64,000 nucleotides of DNA from Chloroflexota bacterium. Lineage in GTDB: Bacteria > Chloroflexota > Dehalococcoidia > Tepidiformales > Tepidiformaceae. The translations under genes were made by a program, and so were the position numbers. How positions within the stretch are numbered: position 1 is the stretch's first letter; each line of letters starts with the position of its first letter. The DNA lies in assembly GCA_026705605.1 (NCBI GenBank), contig JAPPAK010000001.1:682001-746000 (forward strand). Reading direction: 5' to 3'. Of the stretch, positions 15,119 through 23,468 are shown in pieces. The notes below the pieces were generated by a model. The model saw nothing but the letters and a program-made list of their open reading frames with translations. It was not told the origin of the DNA and made no database searches.

Positions 15119-16555
15119 ATGGGACTGCGCACGCCGGCCGAATACCTCGAATCGCTCAAGGACGGGCGCACCGTCTACTACCGCGGCGAGCGCGTCGATG
15201 ACGTGACCACCCACCCCGTCATCTCCAAGGCCGCGAAGCACGCCTGCGTCGACTACGAGATGGCCGAGGAGCCCGAGTTCAAGGACCTCACCATCATCGA
15301 CGACGAGGAAGAGCCCTACGCCCGTTACTTCAAGGTCCCCCGGAGCAACGACGACCTGCTTAAGCGCTCACAGCTCATCGAGGCCTCCACCGCCCGCGGC
15401 AAGACGCTCGTGCCCCTCGTGAAGGAGATCGGCAGCGACGCCCTCTTCGGGCTCATGCGTATCAGCCGTGCCGTCGACCAGGCCCGCGAGACCTCCTACC
15501 GCGCCCGCGTCGACGAGTTCTACCGCCACTGCCGCGACAACGACCTGACGATGTCCGTCGCCCAGACCGACGTGAAGGGCGACCGCTCCGCCGGCCCCGG
15601 CGGCCAGCCCCACCCCGACTACTACCTCCGCATCGTCGACCGCCGCCCCGACGGCATCGTCGTGCGTGGCGCCAAGACCCACACCAGCTGCACGACGAAC
15701 GTCAACGAGGTCATCGTGCTCCCCACCCGCGCCATGTCCGAGGCCGACGCCGACTACGCCGTCGCCTTCGCCGTGCCGCCCGATACGCCCGGCCTGAAGC
15801 TCGTCGCCAGCCCCTACGGCGGCTGGTCCAAGAACAGCTTCGAGAACCCCCTCAGCGCCGACCGCAAGATGATGGAGACCACCACCATCTTCGACGACGT
15901 GTTCGTGCCCAACGAGCGCGTCTTCCTCGCCGGCGAGCACGAGTTCGCCGCCCCCCTCGCCCTCGGTTTCGTCGAGTACCACCGCTTCACGGCGGTCTCC
16001 TACAAGCTCCCCCTCGTCGACGCGCTCGTCGGCGCCGGGCAGCTGATGGCCGACATGAACGGCATCACCCGCGCCGGGCACATCCGCGAGAAGCTCGTCT
16101 GGCTCGTCAGCTACGCCGAGACCGTCCGCGCCCTCATCGAAATGGCCGCCGCCCGCGGCGCCCCCGACGAGGAAGGCATCTACGCCCCCGACGCCATGAC
16201 CACGAACATCGCCAAGTACCATTTCGCGCACCACTACCACGAGGCCCTGCAGCACGTGCAGGACATCTCCGGCGGCTCGCTCGTCACCGCCCCCGGCCTC
16301 GAGGACTTCGAGAGCGCGGATACCGGCGACCTCCTCCGCCACTACCTCGGTGGCCGCGAGGGCGTCGACGGCGAGGCGCGGATACGCGCCATGAACATGG
16401 TCAGCGACCTCACCACCGGCGATTTCGGCGGCTACCATGCGGTCCTGGCTATCCACGCCGAGGGCTCGCTCGAAGCGGAGAAGCTCATGATCGCCCGCGC
16501 CTACGACGGTCGCCGCACGCTCAACTACGCGAAACAGCTCGCCGGTATCGAGTAG
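15119..16555 (+). CDS. 4-hydroxyphenylacetate 3-monooxygenase / 4-hydroxybutyryl-CoA dehydratase family protein without cluster ligands
   Basis: A 478-residue protein of the HpaB/AbfD acyl-CoA-dehydrogenase-like flavoprotein fold. It matches AbfD closely in layout (TPAEYLESLKDGRTVYYRGE, TDVKGDRS, LRIVDRRPDGIVVRGAKTH, YHRF, IAGGL-like DISGGSL). AbfD binds a 4Fe-4S cluster through Cys99, Cys103, His292 and Cys299. The aligned residues here are Pro99, Glu103, His288 and Tyr295, so only the His remains. Radical dehydration is therefore unlikely; a flavin-dependent hydroxylase or other oxidation is more probable. GGAGG at 15106-15110 sets ATG 15119. Its stop overlaps the next start as TAGTG. Confidence 0.85.
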   Translation: MGLRTPAEYLESLKDGRTVYYRGERVDDVTTHPVISKAAKHACVDYEMAEEPEFKDLTIIDDEEEPYARYFKVPRSNDDLLKRSQLIEASTARGKTLVPLVKEIGSDALFGLMRISRAVDQARETSYRARVDEFYRHCRDNDLTMSVAQTDVKGDRSAGPGGQPHPDYYLRIVDRRPDGIVVRGAKTHTSCTTNVNEVIVLPTRAMSEADADYAVAFAVPPDTPGLKLVASPYGGWSKNSFENPLSADRKMMETTTIFDDVFVPNERVFLAGEHEFAAPLALGFVEYHRFTAVSYKLPLVDALVGAGQLMADMNGITRAGHIREKLVWLVSYAETVRALIEMAAARGAPDEEGIYAPDAMTTNIAKYHFAHHYHEALQHVQDISGGSLVTAPGLEDFESADTGDLLRHYLGGREGVDGEARIRAMNMVSDLTTGDFGGYHAVLAIHAEGSLEAEKLMIARAYDGRRTLNYAKQLAGIE

Positions 16556-17073
16556 TGGCAGCGACGCTTCTCCTGACACGCGAGCAGATTCGGGAGGGCG
16601 TCAGTGCGCTCGCCGCCCAGGTCGCCGAGGGCTTCCCTGCGGGCGAGATCCCCATCGTCTGCGTCGATATGGCCGCGCGTCGCTTCTCCGCCGACCTCGC
16701 CGCCCTGCTCGAAAGGGAGCACGGACGGCCCTGCCGCATCACCCACGTGCGCCCGAAGGACCCCATCCCCGACCACGTCATGCGTGACTTCAACCTCGTC
16801 GTCGACACGCTCTTCGACACGGGACGGACGTTCCAGCTGCTCGGAGCCATCCCGGGGATGCGCACCACCCTCTGCGTGAAGGCCGATATCGACCCGAGGC
16901 TGTGGCGCCTGCCCGACTGGTGGGCCTACCTCGTGCCCAACGTCTATATCCACGGTTACGGCCTCGACGACGCCGACGGGCTTAGCCGTGACCTCGACGA
17001 CATCCTCACCGACGAGCCCGTCCCCGCCGGCGCCACCGTCGTGTCGCGCATCGAGGTCAAGGCCCCGATCTAG
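16555..17073 (+). CDS. Phosphoribosyltransferase-fold protein (hypoxanthine PRTase-like)
   Basis: A 172-residue type I PRTase-like protein. LLTREQIREGVSALAAQV and ADLAALLE resemble the N-terminal half of hypoxanthine phosphoribosyltransferases. NLVVDTLFDTGRTF at about 80-93 is the PRPP loop, where the usual E-D-x-x-D-T-G appears as D84-T-L-F-D88-T-G. The second acid is thus Thr and the first is Asp. GTG 16555 overlaps the previous stop as TAGTG, so the two genes are translationally coupled, an unexpected partnership. It may be a purine salvage enzyme or a PRTase-fold regulator. Confidence 0.65.
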   Translation: MAATLLLTREQIREGVSALAAQVAEGFPAGEIPIVCVDMAARRFSADLAALLEREHGRPCRITHVRPKDPIPDHVMRDFNLVVDTLFDTGRTFQLLGAIPGMRTTLCVKADIDPRLWRLPDWWAYLVPNVYIHGYGLDDADGLSRDLDDILTDEPVPAGATVVSRIEVKAPI

Positions 17074-17111
17074 GCGGCATCGCCGCGCTCCCCAGCCCTG
17101 CCCCTGCCCGG

Positions 17112-17117
17112 TACACT
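17112..17117 (+). promoter_or_regulatory. -10 element TACACT, leaderless LON-domain gene
   Basis: TACACT ends 6 nt before GTG 17124 and no ribosome site is present. This matches the leaderless spacing seen at polA and rpe. Confidence 0.55.
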
Positions 17118-17123
17118 GCCCGC

Positions 17124-17786
17124 GTGGCGAGTCTCGAGATCCCGCTGTTCCCGCTGCGCGCGGTGCTCTTCCCCGGGCACGAGCTGCCCCTCCAGATCTT
17201 CGAGGAGCGCTACAAGACCATGACCCGCGAGCTGCTCGAGAGCGGCGGCGTCTTCGGCGTCATCCTCATCAAGCACGGGCGCGAGGTCGGCGGCTCCGCC
17301 GTCCCCTACGACGTGGGCACGACCGCCGTCATCGAAGAGCACCGCGAGCTCCCGGGCGGACGCTTCCAGCTCGACACCCGTGGCCGCGACCGCTTCCGGC
17401 TCGTGCGCATGCTCGAACCCCGCCCCTACCCCTACGGCGAGATCGAGTTCCTCGACGACGCCTACGACCCAGCCGACGTGCAGCTCAAGGCCGCCTTCGA
17501 GACCGCCCGCGCTACCTTCCCCGTCTACCTCCGCCTCGCCCTCGCCCTCTCCGACCAGTGGGCCCGCGACCTGAGCCTGCCCCGCGAGCCGCACCGCTTC
17601 GTCAACACCGTTGCCCCCTGGCTCCAGGTGGAAGAAGAGGGCAAGCAACGCCTGCTCGAGCTGGAGTCCGCCGCCGACCGCCTCGGCCAGCTCGCCGAGC
17701 AGCTCGACGGCCTCATCTCTCGCATCCGCGAGCAGGTCGACACCCACCACCGCCAGCGGTTCGCCAGCCTGAGTGCCATCAGCTAG
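17124..17786 (+). CDS. LON N-terminal substrate-binding domain protein
   Basis: A 220-residue stand-alone LON domain. IPLFPLRAVLFPGHELPLQIFEERY at the start is the family signature, although it is longer than can be called catalytic: there is no AAA or Ser-Lys protease part. The C-terminal third is helical. Such proteins occur widely and may be adaptors in protein quality control, which is not proven. The GTG start is set by the domain boundary and the TACACT hexamer. The end overlaps the PAP2 gene by 14 nt. Confidence 0.85.
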   Translation: MASLEIPLFPLRAVLFPGHELPLQIFEERYKTMTRELLESGGVFGVILIKHGREVGGSAVPYDVGTTAVIEEHRELPGGRFQLDTRGRDRFRLVRMLEPRPYPYGEIEFLDDAYDPADVQLKAAFETARATFPVYLRLALALSDQWARDLSLPREPHRFVNTVAPWLQVEEEGKQRLLELESAADRLGQLAEQLDGLISRIREQVDTHHRQRFASLSAIS

Positions 17787-18426
17787 AGCCCTCCCGCGGG
17801 CACTCCGCGCCCATCCCGGCGTCGTGGCGCTGTGGGGCGCCGTGCTGGCCGCCGCCGTGGCCCTTGCCGTCTTCGCCGCCCTCAACGACCGCCTCCCCGG
17901 CGATCTCTCCGCCACCCGCACGGTCCAGGGCTGGCCCTTCCCCGGCGAGCCCTTCGCCGACACCCTCCGCTTCCTCAGCGGAACCGAGTTCGTCGTGACG
18001 ATCGGCGCCGTCCTTGCAGTAGCTGCCTGGCTTGCCGGACGCCGCCGCCCCGCCCTCGCCCTTGCCGCCGGCCTCGCCGTGATGGTCCTGCTCCAGTTCG
18101 GCGTGAAGGAAGTCGTCGACCGGCCTCGTCCCTCGCCCGACCTGGTCGATCTGCGCTCCGGGTTCACCAGCCCCAGCTTCCCTTCCGGCCACACCATGAG
18201 CCCGACCTTCCTCTACGGCTTCCTGGCCGCTGCCGCTTTTGCCTTCCCCTTCACCGCAGGAGTCCGGTCCGCGGTCACGGGAGTTGCGGTCGCCTTCCTG
18301 GTGCTCGGCGGGCTCGCCAACGTGTGGCTCGGCGTGCACTGGACCAGCGATGTCGTGGGCGGCTACCTCTGGGCCTCCGCTGTCCTCGTCCCGACCGCCT
18401 GGATCGCCTTCCACAGCCGTCTGTAG
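17773..18426 (+). CDS. PAP2-family membrane phosphatase
   Basis: A 217-residue protein with about five or six membrane segments. Phosphatase motifs are KEVVDRPRP (motif 1), SFPSGHTM (motif 2) and NVWLGVHWTSDV (motif 3). Motif 3 normally begins SR; here the Arg is Asn, while the catalytic His and the Asp are kept. The family dephosphorylates lipid or isoprenyl phosphates at the membrane, for example undecaprenyl pyrophosphate. The GTG start lies inside the preceding gene (14-nt overlap), suggesting coupling. Confidence 0.85.
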   Translation: MPSARALPRALRAHPGVVALWGAVLAAAVALAVFAALNDRLPGDLSATRTVQGWPFPGEPFADTLRFLSGTEFVVTIGAVLAVAAWLAGRRRPALALAAGLAVMVLLQFGVKEVVDRPRPSPDLVDLRSGFTSPSFPSGHTMSPTFLYGFLAAAAFAFPFTAGVRSAVTGVAVAFLVLGGLANVWLGVHWTSDVVGGYLWASAVLVPTAWIAFHSRL

Positions 18427-18438
18427 CCCTTCCTCGCG

Positions 18439-18444
18439 TACACT
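18439..18444 (+). promoter_or_regulatory. -10 element TACACT before the antiporter gene
   Basis: TACACT ends 8 nt before GTG 18453 with no ribosome site, giving a near-leaderless transcript for the antiporter. Confidence 0.5.
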
Positions 18445-18452
18445 CCGCACTC

Positions 18453-20312
18453 GTGGAGATTGATGTCGCCCTCAGGGCGGCCGCCGCCATTGCCGGAGCC
18501 GCTGCGCTTGGTCAGATCATCTCCCGCCGCTTCCCCATCCCCCTGCCCCTCTTCCTGCTCGCCGCCGGCCTCCTGCTCGGCCGCGACGGCCTGAACATCG
18601 TCCGGTCGCACGAGCTCGAGGATCTGATCCGCATCGTCGTCGTCCTCGCCGTCGCCCTCATCGTCTTCGAGGGCGGCACGGCGTTGCGGCTCGCCTCCCT
18701 CCGCACCCTCGCGCCCGTCGTGCGCAACATCATCGTGCTCGGGCTTCTCGTGACCCCCACCGTCGGCGCTTTCGCCGCCTGGGTCTTTCTCGACTTCGAT
18801 TGGCGCATGGCCTTCCTCTTCGGCGCCCTCGTGAGCGTGACCGGACCGAGCGTGCTCACTCCCCTCCTGCGCTCCATCCGCGTCGACGATCGCCTGCGCG
18901 ACATCCTTGCCAGCGAGGGCGTCATCATCGACCCGTTCGGCGCCCTCCTCACGCTGTTCCTCCTCGAGATCGTCCTCGCCGAGACGCTCCACGTCGCCGG
19001 GCCCACCTGGTGGGTGATCGAGCGCCTGCTCATCGGGTTGGCGGTGGGTGCGGGAGGCGCGTTCGTCGTCTGGCTGCTGTCGCGCACCGTGAAGCGGCTC
19101 GGTGGCCGCGAGATGGCCCTCTTCGTGATCGGCGCCGCCGTTGCCGCCTTCGCCCTGGCCGAGTCGCTCGCGCACGAGTCCGGACTTGTGGCGATGGTCC
19201 TCATGGCCATCGCCATCGGGAACCTTCGGCTCCCCCAGCGCGAGCGCGTGGACGACCTGCAGGAGTCGGTCACCGTCTGGCTTATCGCCAGCGTCTACGT
19301 GCTCCTCGCCGCCGGCATCAGCATCGATGACCTCACGGGCCTCTGGCCCGAGGGACTCATCGTCGTCGCCATCCTGGCTCTTGTCGGACGCCCGCTCCTC
19401 ATCATGCTTGCCAGCATCCGCTCGGGCCTCAACTGGCGTGAGCAGGCCTTCCTCTCCGCGGTCGCCCCCCGTGGCGTGGTCGCCGCCTCCCTTGCCGGGG
19501 TCGTCGCCGTCGAGGCCAGCTCCCTGGCGGGGAGCGACGCCTCCCGCCTGGTCGCCATGGTCTTCGTCGTCATCCTTCTCACCATCGGAATACAATCCGC
19601 CTATGCGGGAACCCTCGCGCGACTCCTCCGGGTCCAGCCGATGACCACCGTCATCGCCGGCGCAGGCGAGGTCGGAAGGCGTGTCGCGACCCTGATCGCG
19701 GGCTCTGGCGAGCCCGTCCTCGTCGTCGAGACCGACGAGGATGCGGTCATGCAGGCCCGCGAGGAGGGCCTTGAAGTCCTCATCGGCGATATCTCCGACA
19801 CAGCCGTCCTCGAGAAGATCCGCCTCAACGAGGCGAAGGCCCTCCTCCTCGCCACTCCCGACGACGCCCGCAACCTGCTGGCCGCTCAGCTCGCTCGTTC
19901 CAAGTTCAACTGCGAATCGGTCTTCGTCCGCGTGAACGACGTCGCCAACATCGAGGCCTTCCAGAAGCTCGGCGTCGTGCCCGTGAGCCAGTCCGAAGCC
20001 GTTGCGTCCGAGCTCGCCCGCATGGTCGCCGGCCCCATGTTCCAGGACGTGCTCGCCCAGGTCGCCGAAGATGTCACCGTGGCTCGCGTCGTCGTCACCT
20101 CCGCTGCAGCGCAGCGCGAGATTCAGGCCATCCCGGAGCTTCGCGGCACCCTCGTCGTGCTCGTCACCCGCGGGAGCGACTCCGTCATCCCCAACGGCCG
20201 CACCGAGCTGCGCCTTGGCGACATCGTCACCATCTTCGGCAGCCTCCAGGACCTCGCAATTGCCCGCGGCGGTCTCTCCGTCGTTCCCGACCCCGAGCCC
20301 ATCATCTCGTAG
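18453..20312 (+). CDS. Cation:proton antiporter (CPA family) with C-terminal TrkA-N domain
   Basis: A 619-residue membrane transporter. The first about 390 residues form a Na+/H+ exchanger domain of about 12 helices, with segments such as LPLFLLAAGLLLGRDG, IVFEGGTALRL and SVTGPSVLTPLL. The TrkA-N/RCK-type nucleotide-binding domain begins near residue 397 with TVIAGAGEVGRRVA. A TrkA-C-like domain ends the protein. This layout resembles KefB/C and NhaP-type systems that exchange Na+ or K+ for H+ under nucleotide control. GTG 18453 is chosen because the protein reads VEIDVALRAAAAIAG from there into the first helix; longer frames upstream are shadows of the PAP2 gene. Confidence 0.9.
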   Translation: MEIDVALRAAAAIAGAAALGQIISRRFPIPLPLFLLAAGLLLGRDGLNIVRSHELEDLIRIVVVLAVALIVFEGGTALRLASLRTLAPVVRNIIVLGLLVTPTVGAFAAWVFLDFDWRMAFLFGALVSVTGPSVLTPLLRSIRVDDRLRDILASEGVIIDPFGALLTLFLLEIVLAETLHVAGPTWWVIERLLIGLAVGAGGAFVVWLLSRTVKRLGGREMALFVIGAAVAAFALAESLAHESGLVAMVLMAIAIGNLRLPQRERVDDLQESVTVWLIASVYVLLAAGISIDDLTGLWPEGLIVVAILALVGRPLLIMLASIRSGLNWREQAFLSAVAPRGVVAASLAGVVAVEASSLAGSDASRLVAMVFVVILLTIGIQSAYAGTLARLLRVQPMTTVIAGAGEVGRRVATLIAGSGEPVLVVETDEDAVMQAREEGLEVLIGDISDTAVLEKIRLNEAKALLLATPDDARNLLAAQLARSKFNCESVFVRVNDVANIEAFQKLGVVPVSQSEAVASELARMVAGPMFQDVLAQVAEDVTVARVVVTSAAAQREIQAIPELRGTLVVLVTRGSDSVIPNGRTELRLGDIVTIFGSLQDLAIARGGLSVVPDPEPIIS

Positions 20313-20332
20313 CCGCGCCCGTCGGAAATCGC

Positions 20333-20338
20333 TACGAT
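20333..20338 (+). promoter_or_regulatory. -10 element TACGAT before a small membrane protein gene
   Basis: TACGAT ends 6 nt before GTG 20345, again without a ribosome site. Confidence 0.5.
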
Positions 20339-20344
20339 CGAACC

Positions 20345-20698
20345 GTGAGGTTCCTGCTCCTCCTGTTGCTTCCCGGCCTTGTGGCCTTGATAGGACTGGT
20401 GCTGCGCACCTGGATCGCGATGCGCATGGCCGAGCGCAACCGCATCGTCGACGCCACGGTCACGGATGTCCGCTCCTCACCCGTCGATCCCGAGGAAGCG
20501 GCGTCCCGCCCTCGGGGTCGCCTGCGCCGTCGCGAGCCCCCGCCCTGCGGCCGCCACAACCTGCACCTGCTCTTCCGGCTCGTCGGTGGCGAGGACAGTT
20601 GCCGTCACTGCGCCGCCATCGAGCGCGCCCAGTACGAAGCCGATGCCGCCGCCGCCGTCGATGCCGCCGAGCAGGCCCTGCGTGGCGACCGTTCCTAG
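20345..20698 (+). CDS. Small hypothetical membrane-anchored protein
   Basis: A 117-residue product with one N-terminal hydrophobic segment (FLLLLLLPGLVALIGLVL). It is followed by a basic stretch, a Cys-containing part (PPCGRHNLHLLF, DSCRHCAA) and an Ala-rich C-terminal helix. The three cysteines could bind metal but the spacing is not a known zinc motif. A TACGAT element supports the GTG start. Family unknown. It converges with the cysteine desulfurase gene, 3 nt away. Confidence 0.55.
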   Translation: MRFLLLLLLPGLVALIGLVLRTWIAMRMAERNRIVDATVTDVRSSPVDPEEAASRPRGRLRRREPPPCGRHNLHLLFRLVGGEDSCRHCAAIERAQYEADAAAAVDAAEQALRGDRS

Positions 20699-20701
20699 CG
20701 G

Positions 20702-21877
20702 CTAGCGCGCAGCCACCGCCGACAGCCGCGCCCGTTCCACCTCCCCCGGAAGCGCCTCCAGGACGGTTGCGATGTCCGCTTCCGTCGTGCCCTCGCCCAG
20801 GCTGAAGCGCACGCTCCCTGCCGCCCGCCGGATGGGCACGCCCATCGCCAGCAGCACATGCGATGGCTCCCACATGGCGTTCGAGCAGGCGCTGCCGGTG
20901 CTCGCGGCGATACCACGCGCGTCCAGGCGCGCCACCAGGTCGTCCCCCTCGATACCGTCGAAGGAGATGTTCAGGTTGTTCGGCAGGCAGTTCTCGTGGC
21001 AGCCGTTCGTCTCCGCGTCGGGGACTGCCGCGAGCACGCCCTCGCGCAGCCGTTCCCGGAGCGCCCGCACGCGCGCCGACCGCTCGGTGACGTTCGTGCT
21101 CGCAAGCTCCAGCGCCTTCGCCGTCCCCACGATGCCGGCCACGTTCTCCGTGCCCGCGCGCTTCTGCATCTCCTGGCCACCGCCCAGCAGGAGGGCATGG
21201 AACGGCGTGGCCCGCCGCAGGAACAGCACCCCTGTCCCCTTCGGCCCTCCGAACTTGTGCGACGAGAGGCTTAGCGCATCGACCCCCAGCGTCTGCATGT
21301 CGAGCGGCGTCCAGCCCGCCGCCTGCACGGCGTCGGTGTGCAGCATCACCCGGTGGCGCTGGCGTGCCGCGTACTCCCGCAGGATGCCCGCCAGCTCCGC
21401 GATCGGCTCGATCGTCCCGACCTCGTTGTTCGCCAGCATCACGCTCGCCAGCACCGTGTCGGGGCGAAGCGCCCGTTCGAATTCCTCCGGGCTGACGTGC
21501 CCGAACCCGTCGCACCCGAGCGTCGTCACCTCGAACCCAATCTCCTCGAGGAACTGGGCTGCGTGCAATCCCGCGTGGTGCTCGATTGCGGTCGTGACGA
21601 CGTGTGAGCCCGCGCCCGCCCGGCGCATCGCGTAGGCGATGCCGACCATCGCCGTATTGATGGCCTCCGTGCCCCCGCTCGTGAAGAGCACCTCCGAGTT
21701 TCTCGCGTTCAGGCAACTCGCAACGGAATCCCGTGCGTCATCTACGGCCTGCTGCGCGATTCGCCCCGCCTCGTAGTGGCCGCTCGGGTTGCCGAACCGC
21801 TCGCCGAGGAAGGGCAGCATTGCTTCCCGCGCCTCCGGGCGCAGGGGCGTTGTGGCGGCGTGATCGAGGTAGACCAT
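20702..21877 (-). CDS. Cysteine desulfurase (NifS/IscS family)
   Basis: A 391-residue PLP enzyme that removes sulfur from cysteine for Fe-S clusters, thio-tRNA or molybdopterin. It starts VYLDHAATTPLRPEA. The PLP lysine lies in LSSHKFGGPKG and the persulfide Cys in STGSACSN. ATG 21877 is set by the conserved N-terminus; TAGGCT ends 7 nt upstream, so it may be leaderless. It is not next to iscU or sufBCD. Given the Mo-hydroxylase operon and ferredoxin nearby, several users are possible. Confidence 0.93.
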   Translation of the reverse strand: MVYLDHAATTPLRPEAREAMLPFLGERFGNPSGHYEAGRIAQQAVDDARDSVASCLNARNSEVLFTSGGTEAINTAMVGIAYAMRRAGAGSHVVTTAIEHHAGLHAAQFLEEIGFEVTTLGCDGFGHVSPEEFERALRPDTVLASVMLANNEVGTIEPIAELAGILREYAARQRHRVMLHTDAVQAAGWTPLDMQTLGVDALSLSSHKFGGPKGTGVLFLRRATPFHALLLGGGQEMQKRAGTENVAGIVGTAKALELASTNVTERSARVRALRERLREGVLAAVPDAETNGCHENCLPNNLNISFDGIEGDDLVARLDARGIAASTGSACSNAMWEPSHVLLAMGVPIRRAAGSVRFSLGEGTTEADIATVLEALPGEVERARLSAVAAR

Positions 21878-21926
21878 CCGGCTCAGCCTAGCAGAGCCCC
21901 GCCTCCCGTTCGCCGGCGCGGGTGCG

Positions 21927-22502
21927 TCAGAACTCGTAGTAGAGCCCGAACTGCCCCGCCCCGATTGGCGCATCCGGCCCCGACGACGAGATGGCCACCA
22001 CCCCCAGCACCAGCACCATGAACCCGAACCCAATCAGGCACGACACCACCACCTGCAACGGTTCCGCCCCTGTCGCCGCCTGCACCGCGTAGATCATCGC
22101 CACCAGCAGGAGGGCCAGCGGCATCAGCGCGAACACCGGATACAGCACCGGCAGGAACATCCCCATCGAGAGCGCCAGCGGCGCCGCCGCGTAGCCCATC
22201 GTTCGCACGATCGCCAGCAGGTCCACCTGCACGCGGAAGAACTGCACCATCAGCACGTAGATCAGGAGCGCCGCCGCCCCGTACATCGCCGCCAGGAACA
22301 GCGAGCCCAGCAGGAACGAGTTGATGAACGCATTCGGGGGCGTGTAGCTCGCGCCCTCCCAGTGGAGCCAGGCGCCGAGGCCCGCGAGCAGGCAGGCCCC
22401 GCCCGCCACGATCAGCGCCGAACCGAGCTCCCGCTCGTCGTCCCGCACTTCCTCGAAGACCCCCGTGTCGAGGAACACCATCCGCACGAGCCGCTCCAGC
22501 AC
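21927..22502 (-). CDS. YIP1-like integral membrane protein
   Basis: A 191-residue protein with about five hydrophobic helices (ALIVAGGACLLAGLGAWL, SLFLAAMYGAAALLIYVL, PVFALMPLALLLVAMIYAV and others) and the layout of Yip1-domain proteins. The start is uncertain. GTG 22502 is the first standard codon, but the same frame stays open back to about 22592 and reads like an amphipathic N-terminus (LNFLSSALQRAVDRVTG). A CTG at 22586 could therefore be the true start. The role is unknown. Confidence 0.65.
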   Translation of the reverse strand: MLERLVRMVFLDTGVFEEVRDDERELGSALIVAGGACLLAGLGAWLHWEGASYTPPNAFINSFLLGSLFLAAMYGAAALLIYVLMVQFFRVQVDLLAIVRTMGYAAAPLALSMGMFLPVLYPVFALMPLALLLVAMIYAVQAATGAEPLQVVVSCLIGFGFMVLVLGVVAISSSGPDAPIGAGQFGLYYEF

Positions 22503-22600
22503 GACCTTGCCGGGTCGCGTATCAACGCCGGTGACCCGGTCGACTGCCCGCTGCAGGGCGCTGGAGAGAAAGTTCAGGAACCTCAGGCGCGTCTACCCCT

Positions 22601-22638
22601 TCGTTCGCGAAGCTCCTCGCTGAAGCGAACGCGAACGA
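22601..22638. repeat. 9-bp inverted repeat between rsmG and the YIP1-like gene
   Basis: TCGTTCGCG at 22601-22609 and CGCGAACGA at 22630-22638 are perfect complements with a 20-nt loop, and shorter nested repeats are also present. There is no T-tract. It sits in the roughly 100-base stretch between rsmG and the possible upstream start of the YIP1-like gene. Confidence 0.45.
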
Positions 22639-22696
22639 TCGATCCCGGAAATAGTCCCACGGGACAGCTTCGCACTCTAGCACAGGCCTCTACTGC

Positions 22697-23401
22697 TCAG
22701 GATGCCGCGAGCGGCCGCTTCTCGGGCATGCCGGGCCTTCTTGGATATCGCGACGGTGTTGCCCCCCGCTTCCGGAACAGCAACACGCGCATCTGGCCTG
22801 CGACTTCGCTTCGCATCTGCTTCGTGCCCGTGTGCTCGCAGTTGAGCGCCTCCAGGGCGGTTCCTGCCTCCGCGAGCTCCGCCTCCCCCCTCGATCCCTT
22901 GACTGCCGCGATCATCCCGCCCGTCGCTGCCAGGGGCGCGGTGTACTCCAGCAGCACGGGCAGGGGCGCGACCGCGCGCGCGATCACGAGGTTCCCCCGC
23001 TCCCGCAGCGCCCCTCGCCCCGCTTCCTCCGCCCGCTCCCCGTGCGCCCTCACGTTCCCCAGCCCCAGCGCCTCCGCCATCTCCCCCAGCAGGTCCGCCC
23101 GCTTCCGCCGCGCCTCCACCAGGTGGACCTCCAACCCCGGCGCGACCGTCGCGATCACGAGCCCGGGAAAGCCGCCCCCACTCCCCACATCCACCACCAC
23201 CCCCGCCTCCGGAGACCCCGACAGCCGGTAGGCCTCGAGCGACTCCGCGTAGTGCCGCGCGACGACCATCTCGCCCTTCACGGTAGTCGTTTGGACGGGT
23301 GACTCCGCCAGCAACTGCGCGTGGCGACGCAGCAGCGGCAGCCAGCGTTCCGATTCGGCCAGATCCGGGAAGAGTTCGGGCAGGGATTCCCACGCTAGCA
23401 C
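22697..23401 (-). CDS. rsmG: 16S rRNA (guanine-527 N7) methyltransferase
   Basis: About 234 residues of a SAM-dependent methyltransferase that modifies G527 of 16S rRNA. Motif I is VVDVGSGGGFPGLVIA, followed by HLVEARRKRADLL and IARAVAPLPVLLEY (the GRAVA-like segment). VVARHYAESLEAYRL before motif I matches the RsmG rHi.DSl pattern. The frame is open to an ATG at 23470, but that would overlap the divergent greA start and its promoter. GTG 23401 gives a normal RsmG N-terminus and is preferred. Confidence 0.88.
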   Translation of the reverse strand: MLAWESLPELFPDLAESERWLPLLRRHAQLLAESPVQTTTVKGEMVVARHYAESLEAYRLSGSPEAGVVVDVGSGGGFPGLVIATVAPGLEVHLVEARRKRADLLGEMAEALGLGNVRAHGERAEEAGRGALRERGNLVIARAVAPLPVLLEYTAPLAATGGMIAAVKGSRGEAELAEAGTALEALNCEHTGTKQMRSEVAGQMRVLLFRKRGATPSRYPRRPGMPEKRPLAAS

Positions 23402-23456
23402 CGCGAGAAGCCCGGTTTTGGGAAGGAATGCGCCGGTTCGTTGCGCATGTGCATGG

Positions 23457-23462
23457 TACGAT
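23457..23462 (+). promoter_or_regulatory. -10 element TACGAT, leaderless greA-like gene
   Basis: TACGAT ends 6 nt before ATG 23469. The six bases between (CCTCCC) contain no ribosome site, supporting leaderless expression. Confidence 0.55.
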
Positions 23463-23468
23463 CCTCCC

